DNA of 64,000 nucleotides from Butyrivibrio hungatei DSM 14810. Lineage in GTDB: Bacteria; Bacillota; Clostridia; Lachnospirales; Lachnospiraceae. The stretch lies in contig NZ_FRDH01000006.1 of assembly GCF_900143205.1 (NCBI RefSeq), positions 222,712 to 286,711 of the forward strand, read 5' to 3'. Both the position numbers and the translations under genes were made by a program. The notes below the pieces were generated by a model, which saw only the letters and a program-made list of their open reading frames with translations, was not told the DNA's origin and ran no database searches. Positions within the stretch are counted from its first letter, which is position 1; the number at the start of each line of letters is the position of its first letter. Below are positions 36,481 through 46,342 of this stretch, piece after piece.

Positions 36481-37968
36481 TTATAGATTTGTATAACCCA
36501 TAAGGTACTCATCAACCTCTTTTGCACAGGCTTTACCCTCTGCAATTGCCCATACAACAAGGGACTGACCTCTATGCATATCTCCTGCACTAAAGACTTT
36601 AGTGTTAGGAATGTGGTAGCTATCAATATCAGTTACGATAGTTCCTCTCTGACTGGTCTTAAGAGAAAAAGCTTCTGCTGAATAGTCTTCACAGCCAATA
36701 AATCCTGCTGCAATAAGGAGAATATCGCATTTAAGAGTCTTTTCTGTTCCTGCTATCTGAACAAGTTTTCCACCCTTAAATCCTACTTTTACTGTCTCAA
36801 TTTGTTTAATATTTCCCTTTTTGTCGGTAGTTACGCTCTTTACCGTGGTCTCATAGACTCTTGGGTCAGATTCAAATACGTGGATAGCCTCTTCATGGCC
36901 ATAATCTGTCTTTAAGACCTTTGGCCACTCAGGCCATGGATTATTAGCAGCTCTTTCTACAGGAGGCTTTGGCATCATCTCAAGAGCTGTAACTGACTTT
37001 GCTCCCATTCTGATGACAGTTCCGATACAATCGTTACCAGTATCACCACCACCAACGATGACGACGTTTTTGCCTGCTGCATCTATATATCCGCCTTCTT
37101 CCTTAAGAGCTTCTACTGTTCTATCCTCTGCCTTCAGAAGAGCTTTTGTGGTCTTTGTAAGGAAATCTACTGCGTAGTAAACGCCCTTTACCTTCTCTGG
37201 ATCTGCGGCAGGAAGTGGTCGTGCCTTCTTGGCACCGCAGCATAGCACTACTGCGTCAAATTTGCTCAAAAGAGCTGTGCTCTCTTCCTTGGTGATATTC
37301 GCACCAGTATGGAACAATACTCCTTCTGCTTCCATGAGTTTTCTTCTGCGCTTTATGACGCTCTTATCAAGCTTCATATTTGGAATTCCATACATGAGAA
37401 GACCGCCGACTTCATCTTCTCTTTCAAAAACTTCTACGTAATGTCCTCTGTGATTTAAGTCATCTGCTACTGCAAGTCCTGAAGGTCCTGCTCCTATAAC
37501 AGCAACTTTTTTGCCGCTTCTGATAGTTGGTATCAAAGGTTTGATATAACCCTTTGCAAAGGCTGTCTCTACCAGATACAGCTCGTTGTCATGAACCGTT
37601 ACTGCATCGCCATTTTGTCCGCACATGCAGGCTTTCTCACAAAGAGCCGGGCACACCCTTCCTGTAAACTCAGGAAAGTTACTGGTTTTGTGAAGTCTGT
37701 CAAAAGCGTGCTTCTCATGGCCTTTATAGATCTCATCGTTCCACTCAGGAATCAGGTTATGAAGAGGGCAACCTGTTACCATGCCCCCAAGATTCATAGC
37801 TGACTGGCAGAATGGAACACCGCAGTTCATACATCTAGCTGCCTGCTTTCTGCGTGATTCTGTATCAAGAGGTGTATGGAATTCCTCAAAGTTGAGAATC
37901 CTCTCCTCTGGTGGTACATCTTTATTATTTGTTCTTGTATACTCAAGAAATCCTGTTTCTTTTCCCAT
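36481..37968 (-). CDS. gltD: Glutamate synthase (NADPH) small subunit
   Basis: A 495-residue flavoprotein that passes electrons from NAD(P)H to GltB. The N-terminal region holds cysteine clusters for 4Fe-4S centres ('Cys-Met-Asn-Cys-Gly-Val-Pro-Phe-Cys' and 'Cys-Glu-Lys-Ala-Cys-Met-Cys'). An FAD Rossmann site 'Gly-Ala-Gly-Pro-Ser-Gly-Leu' and a pyridine-nucleotide site 'Gly-Gly-Gly-Asp-Thr-Gly-Asn-Asp-Cys' follow. The ATG at 37968 follows AGGAG. It is the last gene of the operon, 42 bp after gltB. Confidence 0.96.
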   Translation of the reverse strand: MGKETGFLEYTRTNNKDVPPEERILNFEEFHTPLDTESRRKQAARCMNCGVPFCQSAMNLGGMVTGCPLHNLIPEWNDEIYKGHEKHAFDRLHKTSNFPEFTGRVCPALCEKACMCGQNGDAVTVHDNELYLVETAFAKGYIKPLIPTIRSGKKVAVIGAGPSGLAVADDLNHRGHYVEVFEREDEVGGLLMYGIPNMKLDKSVIKRRRKLMEAEGVLFHTGANITKEESTALLSKFDAVVLCCGAKKARPLPAADPEKVKGVYYAVDFLTKTTKALLKAEDRTVEALKEEGGYIDAAGKNVVIVGGGDTGNDCIGTVIRMGAKSVTALEMMPKPPVERAANNPWPEWPKVLKTDYGHEEAIHVFESDPRVYETTVKSVTTDKKGNIKQIETVKVGFKGGKLVQIAGTEKTLKCDILLIAAGFIGCEDYSAEAFSLKTSQRGTIVTDIDSYHIPNTKVFSAGDMHRGQSLVVWAIAEGKACAKEVDEYLMGYTNL

Positions 37969-38010
37969 TTTCAATCTCCTATCTAATTCTCAGATGAATG
38001 TTTACGTTTA

Positions 38011-41000
38011 TCATGTAAGTTCTTTGAATGCTTCTAGGACAGCGTGATCGTGATCAATACCCTGTTCCTCATACTTTCCTATGGCCGTAAGCATCTTCTG
38101 ATAATCATTTGGAACGATCTTCTTGAAATCAGGAATGAAATTTTCAAAATCATTCAGGATCTCTTTGCCAAATTCTGAACCTGTTTCTTTTACATAGTCT
38201 TCGATAATGCTTCGAAGTTCTGCTATATCATACTTTTCAGTCACTTCATAGAGTGAAGCCATATCCTTGTTCATTCTAAGGTATAGGGTATGCTCTCTAT
38301 CAAGGACATAGGCTATACCTCCGCTCATGCCGGCAGCAAAGTTCTTGCCGGTCATACCAAGGATAACAGCTCGTCCGCCTGTCATGTACTCAAGACCGTG
38401 GTCACCGCAGCCTTCTGCCACTGCAACAGCACCTGAGTTTCTAACACAGAATCTTTCGCCTGCAATACCGCATACATATGCTTTTCCGGCTGTGGCGCCA
38501 TACAGAGCCACGTTACCGATTATGATATTTTCATGAGCCTTGTAGGTAGCCTTGTCAGACGGTCTTACGATTACCTTGCCTCCTGAAAGTCCTTTTCCAA
38601 AGCCATCATTTGCATCGCCGTAGAGCTTTAAAGTTACGCCCTTTGGAAGGAATGCGCCAAAGGACTGACCTCCGCCTCCATTTGCCTCTACAAGGATCGA
38701 ATCATCTGATAGGGCATTTTCAAAGTCTGCAGTTACTCTGCTGCCAAGAAGGGTACCAAAGCTTCTGTCGGTGCTTGAAATATCAACCTTCAATCTGATC
38801 TGTTTGTTACCAAGATTCTTTTTGCTCTTTTCGTATTCAGGAATGAGCACTCTTGAATCAAGTGTCTTTTCAAGCTCAAAATTATAAATATCCTTTGGAT
38901 CAAAATGATTATTTGTTGCCCCTGCATATCTTGAATCAAGGATCCTTTTAAGATCTGCTGCGTTCTTTCTCTGGCTTACACTTGCAGATGCTTCATCATA
39001 GCTTCTCATCTGAAGTCTGTCTGTATGACCTACCATCTCTTCTACAGTTCTAAATCCAAGTTCACTCATGATCTCGCGAAGCTGTCTTGCTACGAAGAGC
39101 ATGAAGTTCATTACGTGTTCTGGCTTACCTTTAAATCTCTTTCTGAGCTCCTCGTTCTGAGTTGCAATACCAAACGGACATGTATCCTTGGAACATACTC
39201 TCATCATCATGCATCCCATTGTTACAAGTGGAGCTGTTGCAAAGCCAAATTCCTCAGCACCAAGGAGCGCTGCAATGGCAACGTCTCTACCTGTCATGAG
39301 CTTACCATCTGTCTCCAGAACAACGCGGCTTCTAAGACCATTATCCAAAAGAGACTGATGAGCTTCGCTTACACCAAGTTCCCATGGAAGTCCTGCGTGA
39401 TGAACTGAAGATGAAGGAGCGGCGCCTGTTCCTCCGTCATAGCCTGACACAAGGATTACCTGTGCTCCTGCCTTGGCTACACCAGAAGCTATAGTTCCAA
39501 CTCCTGCTTCTGAAACCAATTTAACTGAGATCCTTGCCTTGTCATTGGCGTTTTTGAGATCGTAAATGAGCTGTGCAAGGTCTTCAATTGAATAGATATC
39601 ATGATGTGGTGGTGGTGAAATCAGGGCTACACCTGGAGTTGAGAATCTTGTTGCTGCAACCCAAGGGTATACCTTCTTGCCAGGAAGATGTCCACCTTCA
39701 CCCGGCTTAGCACCCTGCGCCATTTTGATCTGTATTTCCTTTGCACTTAAGAGGTACTGACTGCTAACGCCAAATCTACCTGATGCAACCTGCTTAACTG
39801 CACTGTTTCTCTCAGTTCCAAATCGTGCTTTGTCCTCGCCGCCTTCACCAGTGTTGGACTTTCCTCCAAGTCTGTTCATGGCAATAGCAAGGGTTTCATG
39901 GGCCTCCTGAGAAAGAGAGCCATAGGACATAGCACCTGTCTGGAAGCGCTTTACGATTTCCTCTTCCCTCTCAACTTCCTCAAGTGGTACCGGCTTTTTG
40001 GCTGGTACAAAGGACAAAAGAGCTCTGAGTGTATGAGGTCTGTCCTCATCGTCCACCATCTGTGTATATTCCTTGAATCTCTCGTAGTCGCCCTCTCTGA
40101 CTGCTCTCTGGAGAGTTACGATGGTCTTTGGATTATACATATGGTCTTCCTTGTCATCACCACTTCTTAAATTGTGGAAGCCAAAGGAATCAAGAGTTGA
40201 ATCAGTAGAAAGACCAAGTGGATCAAAGGCCTGATTATGTCTAAACTCTACATCCTCACCAATCTCATTTATTCCAATACCGCCTACCCTGCTGGTGGTT
40301 CCTGTAAAGTACTTGTCCACAAGCTCTTTTGACAGACCGATTGCCTCAAAGATCCTTGCTGACTGGTAGGACTGAAGGGTTGAAATACCCATCTTGGCTG
40401 CGATCTTAACAACGCCTCCAAGAAGAGCTTTATTATAATCTGCAATAGCAGTGTGGTAGTCTTTATCAAGTATTCCAATATCGATGAGCTCTGCGATACA
40501 CTCCTGCGCCAGGTAAGGGTGGATAGCTCGCGCACCAAAACCAAGAAGTGTAGCGATCTGATGAACGTCTCTTGGCTCACCGCTTTCAAGAATGAGTGAC
40601 ACTGCTGTGCGCTGCTTGGTCCTTACAAGATGCTGCTCCACAGAAGAAACAGCAAGAAGTGAAGGAATAGGCATATGGTTCTCATCTACTCCCCTGTCTG
40701 AGAGGATTATGATGTTCACTCCATCAGCAACTGCTCTGTCTACAGAAACATCCAGCTGCTCTAAGGCTCTTTCTACAGGAGTATTCTTGTAGTACAAAAG
40801 AGATATCTTCTGAACCTTGAAGCCTGGCTGATCCAGGTTTTCGATCTTCATGAGATCAACGCCAGTAAGGATTGGGCTATTTACTTCAAGAACCTTACAG
40901 TTATCGCTTTTTTCCTTCAAAAGATTTCCATCAGAGCCGATGTAAACAGTTGTATCTGTTACAACCTTCTCTCGAAGTGAGTCGATAGGCGGATTTGTAA

Positions 41001-42528
41001 CCTGGGCAAAGAGCTGCTTGAAATAGCAGAAAAGTGGCTGATGATGCTGAGAAAGCATAGCCAGTGGCACGTCAGTTCCCATGGATACTGTAGGTTCGAT
41101 TCCAGTTGTTGCCATAGGCATGATCTGAGTCTTCACATCCTCGTAGGAGTAGCCAAAAACTTTGTAGAGTTTGTCGCGCATTTCCTGGGTATGTGTTGGG
41201 ATCTTTTTATTTGGAATACTGAGTTTATGAAGATGCAGAAGGTATCTGTCGAGCCACTCACCATAAGGCTTGGACTTGGCATACTTTTCCTTGCACTCTT
41301 CATCTGAGATGATGCGTCCTTCCTTGGTGTTTACAAGGAGCATGTGGCCTGGTGAAAGACGTGATTTCTTTTCAATGATCTCTTCTGGAATATCAAGAAC
41401 GCCAACTTCTGACGACAGGATAAGCCTGCCATCCTTGGTAACGTAATATCTGGATGGGCGGAGTCCGTTTCTGTCAAGGGTAGCACCAAAGAGTTCTCCA
41501 TCTGTGAAAAGAACTGCCGCTGGGCCATCCCATGGCTCCATCATTGTTGCATAGTAATGGTAAAAATCTTTTCTGCTCTGATCCATGAAGTCGTTGTGCT
41601 TCCAGGGCTCCGGGATAGTGAGCATCATTGCAAGCGGAAGATCCATTCCGTTCATGTATAGAAACTCCAGGGTGTTATCAAGCATTGCTGAATCTGAGCC
41701 TGATGATGCGATAACGGGATAAACCTTACCCAGGTCGTCACCCAAAATGTCTGAGGACATGGTCTCTTCTCTGGCGAGCATTCTATCGCTGTTACCACGG
41801 ATAGTGTTGATCTCACCGTTGTGGGCGATCATGCGATATGGATGAGCACGCTGCCACGAAGGTGTTGTATTAGTAGAGAAGCGACTATGAACCATGGCAA
41901 TAGCAGTTACATAATCTGGTGAAAGAAGATCCTCATAGAAATTACGTAACTGTCCTACCAAAAACATGCCCTTGTAGACAATGGTCCTGGATGAAAAAGA
42001 GCAGATATATGTATCTTCTGATGACTTCTCGTACTCTCTTCTAAGGCAATAGAGACGTCTATCAAAGTCGATTCCTTTTTCTACGTCAGCAGGTCTTTCA
42101 ATGAAGCACTGACTGATATGTGGCATACAATTAACAGCCACTTCACCGAGGATCTCGGGATGTGTCTCTACATCTCTCCATCCCAGTACTTTAAGGCCTT
42201 CTTTTTCTGCAATGACTTCAAGCATTCTTTTGGCAAACATGCGCTTCATGTCATCTTGCGGAAAAAAGAACATGCCAATTCCATAGTCACCGGCTTTCTT
42301 TAATTTGATGCCGTTTTTGGCGGCTTCTTTTGAAAAGAATTTGTGGGAAATCTGAACAAGGATTCCTACGCCGTCTCCAACTTTACCTGTTGCATCTTTA
42401 CCTGCGCGATGCTCAAGCTTCTCAACAATGGAAAGAGCATCGTCAAGAACTTTATTATCAGGTTTGCCGTTTATATTTATGACCGCACCTATACCGCAGG
42501 CATCTTTTTCATTGAACCATGTTTCCAT
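38011..42528 (-). CDS. gltB: Glutamate synthase large subunit
   Basis: A 1505-residue enzyme that transfers the amide of glutamine to 2-oxoglutarate. The class II glutaminase nucleophile is Cys11 in 'Asp-Ala-Cys-Gly-Ile-Gly', which implies removal of a 10-residue propeptide. The central and FMN domains follow ('Pro-Gly-Glu-Gly-Gly-His-Leu-Pro-Gly'), the 3Fe-4S cysteines in 'Cys-Met-Met-Met-Arg-Val-Cys-Ser-Lys-Asp-Thr-Cys-Pro', and the C-terminal beta-helix. Length is normal. It lies 30 bp after glnN and pairs with gltD. Confidence 0.97.
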   Translation of the reverse strand: METWFNEKDACGIGAVININGKPDNKVLDDALSIVEKLEHRAGKDATGKVGDGVGILVQISHKFFSKEAAKNGIKLKKAGDYGIGMFFFPQDDMKRMFAKRMLEVIAEKEGLKVLGWRDVETHPEILGEVAVNCMPHISQCFIERPADVEKGIDFDRRLYCLRREYEKSSEDTYICSFSSRTIVYKGMFLVGQLRNFYEDLLSPDYVTAIAMVHSRFSTNTTPSWQRAHPYRMIAHNGEINTIRGNSDRMLAREETMSSDILGDDLGKVYPVIASSGSDSAMLDNTLEFLYMNGMDLPLAMMLTIPEPWKHNDFMDQSRKDFYHYYATMMEPWDGPAAVLFTDGELFGATLDRNGLRPSRYYVTKDGRLILSSEVGVLDIPEEIIEKKSRLSPGHMLLVNTKEGRIISDEECKEKYAKSKPYGEWLDRYLLHLHKLSIPNKKIPTHTQEMRDKLYKVFGYSYEDVKTQIMPMATTGIEPTVSMGTDVPLAMLSQHHQPLFCYFKQLFAQVTNPPIDSLREKVVTDTTVYIGSDGNLLKEKSDNCKVLEVNSPILTGVDLMKIENLDQPGFKVQKISLLYYKNTPVERALEQLDVSVDRAVADGVNIIILSDRGVDENHMPIPSLLAVSSVEQHLVRTKQRTAVSLILESGEPRDVHQIATLLGFGARAIHPYLAQECIAELIDIGILDKDYHTAIADYNKALLGGVVKIAAKMGISTLQSYQSARIFEAIGLSKELVDKYFTGTTSRVGGIGINEIGEDVEFRHNQAFDPLGLSTDSTLDSFGFHNLRSGDDKEDHMYNPKTIVTLQRAVREGDYERFKEYTQMVDDEDRPHTLRALLSFVPAKKPVPLEEVEREEEIVKRFQTGAMSYGSLSQEAHETLAIAMNRLGGKSNTGEGGEDKARFGTERNSAVKQVASGRFGVSSQYLLSAKEIQIKMAQGAKPGEGGHLPGKKVYPWVAATRFSTPGVALISPPPHHDIYSIEDLAQLIYDLKNANDKARISVKLVSEAGVGTIASGVAKAGAQVILVSGYDGGTGAAPSSSVHHAGLPWELGVSEAHQSLLDNGLRSRVVLETDGKLMTGRDVAIAALLGAEEFGFATAPLVTMGCMMMRVCSKDTCPFGIATQNEELRKRFKGKPEHVMNFMLFVARQLREIMSELGFRTVEEMVGHTDRLQMRSYDEASASVSQRKNAADLKRILDSRYAGATNNHFDPKDIYNFELEKTLDSRVLIPEYEKSKKNLGNKQIRLKVDISSTDRSFGTLLGSRVTADFENALSDDSILVEANGGGGQSFGAFLPKGVTLKLYGDANDGFGKGLSGGKVIVRPSDKATYKAHENIIIGNVALYGATAGKAYVCGIAGERFCVRNSGAVAVAEGCGDHGLEYMTGGRAVILGMTGKNFAAGMSGGIAYVLDREHTLYLRMNKDMASLYEVTEKYDIAELRSIIEDYVKETGSEFGKEILNDFENFIPDFKKIVPNDYQKMLTAIGKYEEQGIDHDHAVLEAFKELT

Positions 42529-42558
42529 TTTGGGCTTCCTTCCTATATCTATTGCTTT

Positions 42559-44667
42559 TTATCTTAGAGAGAAAAGCATCTGACCGTATGTTGGGTATGA
42601 GAGGTACTTCTCTGGGATGAGGGCTTCTGCTTTGTCTGCGTACTTTCTGAGTTCATCCATGTCTGCAAGGACTGTTCTCTGATAGAACTCTGCTGTGTCG
42701 AGAGCTTCTGTCTTATCTTCTGCTGTCTTGGTATCTTCAGTGAGTTTAGCGAGAGCTTTGCCAATCTCTACGCTTGCTTCGTCGAGAGACTTAAGGATAC
42801 CGATCTCAAGTGAACCAGCGCCGTCGCCAAGAAGTGCTTTCTTCTGTGATGCTTCTTTTACAAGATCCTTCTCATAAGCTACGATGCCTTCTGTAAGGTC
42901 TTTGCGTACCATCTCCTGCATTGTGAGAGCTTCGATATGGATTGACTTTGAGTAGTTCTCAAGGAGGATCTCATATCTTGACTGAATCTCTTCCTTTGTG
43001 AAGATGCCGTGCTTTGTGAAGAGAGCGATTGACTCGTCTGAGATCCAGAATGGCATTGCATCTGGAAGAGACTTGAGGTTTGGAAGGCCTCTCTTTTCAG
43101 CTTCTTCAACCCACTCATCTGTATATCCGTTTCCATTAAAGAGTACTCTCTTGTGCTCAAGGAGTGTCTCTTTCAGAACTTCCATAACCTTCTCTTTGAG
43201 CTCTGATCCGCTGTAGCCCTTGAGCTTCTCATAGAGCTTTGAAACTTCTTCTGCAACTGCTGTGTTGAGAACGATGTTTGCATTTGCTACTGATACTGCT
43301 GAACCTGGCATACGGAACTCGAACTTGTTACCTGTGAAGGCAAATGGTGATGTTCTGTTTCTATCTGTGTTGTCCTTGGTGAAGTGTGGAAGTACTGTAG
43401 CTCCCATTGTCATCTGAACTTTACCAGTACTCTGATATGCTGAGCCAGCCTCTACACCCTTAAGAACTTCTGCGAGCTCATCACCAACGAAGATTGAGAT
43501 GATTGCTGGAGGTGCCTCGTTGCCGCCAAGTCTGTGATCGTTACCAGCAGATGCTACTGAGAGTCTGAGGATTGGTGCATACTCGTCAACTGCCGCGATT
43601 ACTGCCATAAGGAATACGAGGAATGGGATGTTCTCGCCAGGGTTCTTGCCTGGATCTAAGAGATTCATTCCTGTATCAGTGCATACTGACCAGTTGTTGT
43701 GCTTACCAGAACCATTGATTCCTTCGAATGGCTTCTCGTGAAGGAGGCAAGCAAAGTTGTGCTTGTCAGCAACTTTTTTCATGACTTCCATTGTGAGCTG
43801 GTTGTGATCTACAGCGATGTTTGCTGTCTCAAATACTGGAGCGAGCTCATGCTGTGATGGAGCAACTTCGTTGTGCTTGGTCTTTGCTGGGATACCGAGC
43901 TTCCAAAGTTCTTCATCAAGGTCATGCATATATGCTGAAACCTTTGGCTTGATAACACCAAAGTAGTGATCTTCCATTTCCTGACCCTTTGTTGCTGGTG
44001 CTCCAAGAAGAGTTCTACCTGTGAAAAGAAGGTCTTTTCTTGCTTTATAGTAATCTTTGTCAATGAGGAAATATTCCTGCTCTGAACCGATTGTTGTGCT
44101 TACTCTTGTAACATCCTTGTATCCAAGGTGGTGAAGGATCTTAACAGCCTCAGTTGAAAGAGCCTCCATTGATCTCAAGAGAGGAGTCTTTTTATCAAGT
44201 GCTTCTCCGCCGTATGAGCAGAAAGCTGTTGGGATGTAAAGTGATCCGTCTTTGATAAATGCTGGTGATGAAGGATCCCAAGCTGTATAACCTCTTGCTT
44301 CGAAGGTTGCACGAAGTCCGCCTGATGGGAAGCTTGATGCATCAGGTTCGCCCTTTACGAGCTCTTTTCCTGAAAACTCCATGATAACTCCGCCGTCATC
44401 TGTAGGTGAAATGAAGCTGTCGTGCTTCTCAGCTGTGAGGCCTGTCATTGGCTGGAACCAATGTGTAAAGTGTGTAGCACCGTTTTCTACAGCCCATTCT
44501 TTCATGGTTGCTGCAACGCAGTTAGCTACGTCGAGTTCAAGGTGTGAACCTTTCTCGATTGTCTTTTTTACTGCCTTATAGATATCTTTGGGAAGGCGCT
44601 CCCTCATGATTCTGTCGTTAAATACGAGGCATCCGAATTCCTCTGTAAGTTTGCTTGCTTCTATCAT
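42559..44667 (-). CDS. glnN: Glutamine synthetase type III
   Basis: A 702-residue ATP-dependent enzyme that makes glutamine from glutamate and ammonium. The class III hallmarks are present: 'Lys-His-Asn-Glu-Val-Ala-Pro-Ser-Gln-His-Glu', 'Asn-Gly-Ser-Gly-Lys-His-Asn-Asn-Trp' and 'Arg-Leu-Gly-Gly-Asn-Glu-Ala-Pro-Pro-Ala'. Residue count matches GSIII rather than the ~450 of GSI. The ATG at 44667 follows AGGAGGAG; the longer frame starts inside the gap. It sits between asnB and gltB, so glutamine synthesis and use are on one transcript. Confidence 0.96.
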   Translation of the reverse strand: MIEASKLTEEFGCLVFNDRIMRERLPKDIYKAVKKTIEKGSHLELDVANCVAATMKEWAVENGATHFTHWFQPMTGLTAEKHDSFISPTDDGGVIMEFSGKELVKGEPDASSFPSGGLRATFEARGYTAWDPSSPAFIKDGSLYIPTAFCSYGGEALDKKTPLLRSMEALSTEAVKILHHLGYKDVTRVSTTIGSEQEYFLIDKDYYKARKDLLFTGRTLLGAPATKGQEMEDHYFGVIKPKVSAYMHDLDEELWKLGIPAKTKHNEVAPSQHELAPVFETANIAVDHNQLTMEVMKKVADKHNFACLLHEKPFEGINGSGKHNNWSVCTDTGMNLLDPGKNPGENIPFLVFLMAVIAAVDEYAPILRLSVASAGNDHRLGGNEAPPAIISIFVGDELAEVLKGVEAGSAYQSTGKVQMTMGATVLPHFTKDNTDRNRTSPFAFTGNKFEFRMPGSAVSVANANIVLNTAVAEEVSKLYEKLKGYSGSELKEKVMEVLKETLLEHKRVLFNGNGYTDEWVEEAEKRGLPNLKSLPDAMPFWISDESIALFTKHGIFTKEEIQSRYEILLENYSKSIHIEALTMQEMVRKDLTEGIVAYEKDLVKEASQKKALLGDGAGSLEIGILKSLDEASVEIGKALAKLTEDTKTAEDKTEALDTAEFYQRTVLADMDELRKYADKAEALIPEKYLSYPTYGQMLFSLR

Positions 44668-44732
44668 TTTTTCTCCTCCTAAAATTATTCCTGGGATTCT
44701 CACTAAACTCGTGAGAAACCTCGTTAAGTGTT

Positions 44733-46316
44733 CTACTCACCAGATGCCCCATAGTTTGAGAGCACACGAGCGGATGGATCATTAACATTGCATCCCTTCC
44801 AGCTCTTATTGGGCATCCAGAAATCTATTACCATATCCGACTGACCTGGATAGTATTTTTCAAAGGTTTCTCTATATAGAAGTGATTCCTTTGTAAAAGG
44901 CTTTGCATGTGTGTATTTCTTTCTCAAGGTCTCATACTCTGCGTAAGTGTACTTGGCATCTGCGTAGTCCATGAGGTCATCTCTAAGGGAATGTCCCACC
45001 GCATCTGAGAAAGCTGCTTTTTCTCTCATGCGGATTGAGTGTGGAATGAACTGATCCTTTTCAAAAGCCTTGCGGAGAAGGAACTTTCCAATTCCGTAGG
45101 TGTTTAACTTTTTCTCTGGATCTATGCTCATTACATAGTTCACAAAATCCAGATCTCCAAAAGGAACTCTTGCTTCGAGAGAGTTTACGCTGATACATCT
45201 GTCTGCTCTTAAAACGTCATACATGTGGATCTCGCGGATTCTCTTTTGAGCCTCCTCCTGAAAAGCCTGAGCACTTGGTGCAAAGTCTGTGTATTTATAA
45301 CCAAAGAGCTCATCTGAGATCTCACCGGTGAGAACTACCTTGATGTCTGTGTTCTCATGGATCCACTTGCAGAGAAGATACATTCCGATGGATGCTCTTA
45401 TGGTTGTGATGTCGTAGGTTCCAAGGGCGTGTATCACTGGCTCTATGGCGTTTATGACATCTTCTTTGGTTATGATCACTTCGTGGTGGTTGCTATGAAT
45501 GTACTCTGCTACTTCTCTTGCATACTTAAGATCGATAGCGTCGATATCCATTCCAATAGCAAAGGTTTCAAGTGGCTTATCTGAAAGGCTTGCTGCTACG
45601 CCGCAGACTAAAGATGAATCAAGCCCGCCAGATAAAAGAAATCCAACTGGCGCATCTGCATCAAGTCTTTTCTTGATACCGTTTAATAGCTTGTCGTGAA
45701 TCTTATCTGTTATAGTCTCAAGGTCATCTACCGATACCTCTTTTACTTCGGTCATATCCTTGTAGCAGACAAACTCACCATCTTCGTAATAATGTCCTGG
45801 AGGGAAAGGCATGATCTTGTCTGTGACTTCCACCAGGTTCTTTGGTTCTGATGCAAAAACTATATAGCCTTCGCTGTCATATCCGTAGTAGAGAGGTCTG
45901 ATTCCTATTGGATCTCTGGCTGCTACGAATTTCTTTTTCTCCCCGTCATAGATAACGCAGGCAAATTCTGCATCGAGAAGACTGAACATTTTTGTTCCAA
46001 GTTTTTCATATAGAGGAAGCAGTATCTCGCAATCGCTGTCGCTTTTGAAACTGTATCCGAGAGAAACAAGGTAATTTCGAAGATCTTTGAAGCCATAAAG
46101 CTCGCCGTTACAAATGACGGTGTTCTTTCCATAATTAAATGGCTGCATTCCTGATTCATTAAGGCCCATGATGGAAAGGCGATTAAAGCCCATCCATCCG
46201 CCTTCGACTTTTTGTATCCTAGACATGTCTGGTCCGCGGGATACAGTCCTGGAAAGCATTTCTTCAAAGAATTCTTCTCGGACCGATTCTCTTGCGTATG
46301 TAAGTATTGCGCACAT
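44733..46316 (-). CDS. asnB: Asparagine synthase (glutamine-hydrolysing)
   Basis: A 527-residue enzyme that makes asparagine from aspartate, glutamine and ATP. Cys2 directly after the initiator is the class II amidotransferase nucleophile; 'Cys-Asn-Gly-Glu-Leu-Tyr' and 'Arg-Asp-Pro-Ile-Gly-Ile-Arg-Pro-Leu' belong to the glutaminase domain. The synthetase domain has the PP-loop Leu-Ser-Gly-Gly-Leu-Asp-Ser-Ser. It is 26 bp after the Amt-PII gene and 65 bp before glnN. Confidence 0.96.
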   Translation of the reverse strand: MCAILTYARESVREEFFEEMLSRTVSRGPDMSRIQKVEGGWMGFNRLSIMGLNESGMQPFNYGKNTVICNGELYGFKDLRNYLVSLGYSFKSDSDCEILLPLYEKLGTKMFSLLDAEFACVIYDGEKKKFVAARDPIGIRPLYYGYDSEGYIVFASEPKNLVEVTDKIMPFPPGHYYEDGEFVCYKDMTEVKEVSVDDLETITDKIHDKLLNGIKKRLDADAPVGFLLSGGLDSSLVCGVAASLSDKPLETFAIGMDIDAIDLKYAREVAEYIHSNHHEVIITKEDVINAIEPVIHALGTYDITTIRASIGMYLLCKWIHENTDIKVVLTGEISDELFGYKYTDFAPSAQAFQEEAQKRIREIHMYDVLRADRCISVNSLEARVPFGDLDFVNYVMSIDPEKKLNTYGIGKFLLRKAFEKDQFIPHSIRMREKAAFSDAVGHSLRDDLMDYADAKYTYAEYETLRKKYTHAKPFTKESLLYRETFEKYYPGQSDMVIDFWMPNKSWKGCNVNDPSARVLSNYGASGE

Positions 46317-46342
46317 ACCGTTTCCTCCTGTTTTAGTATTTT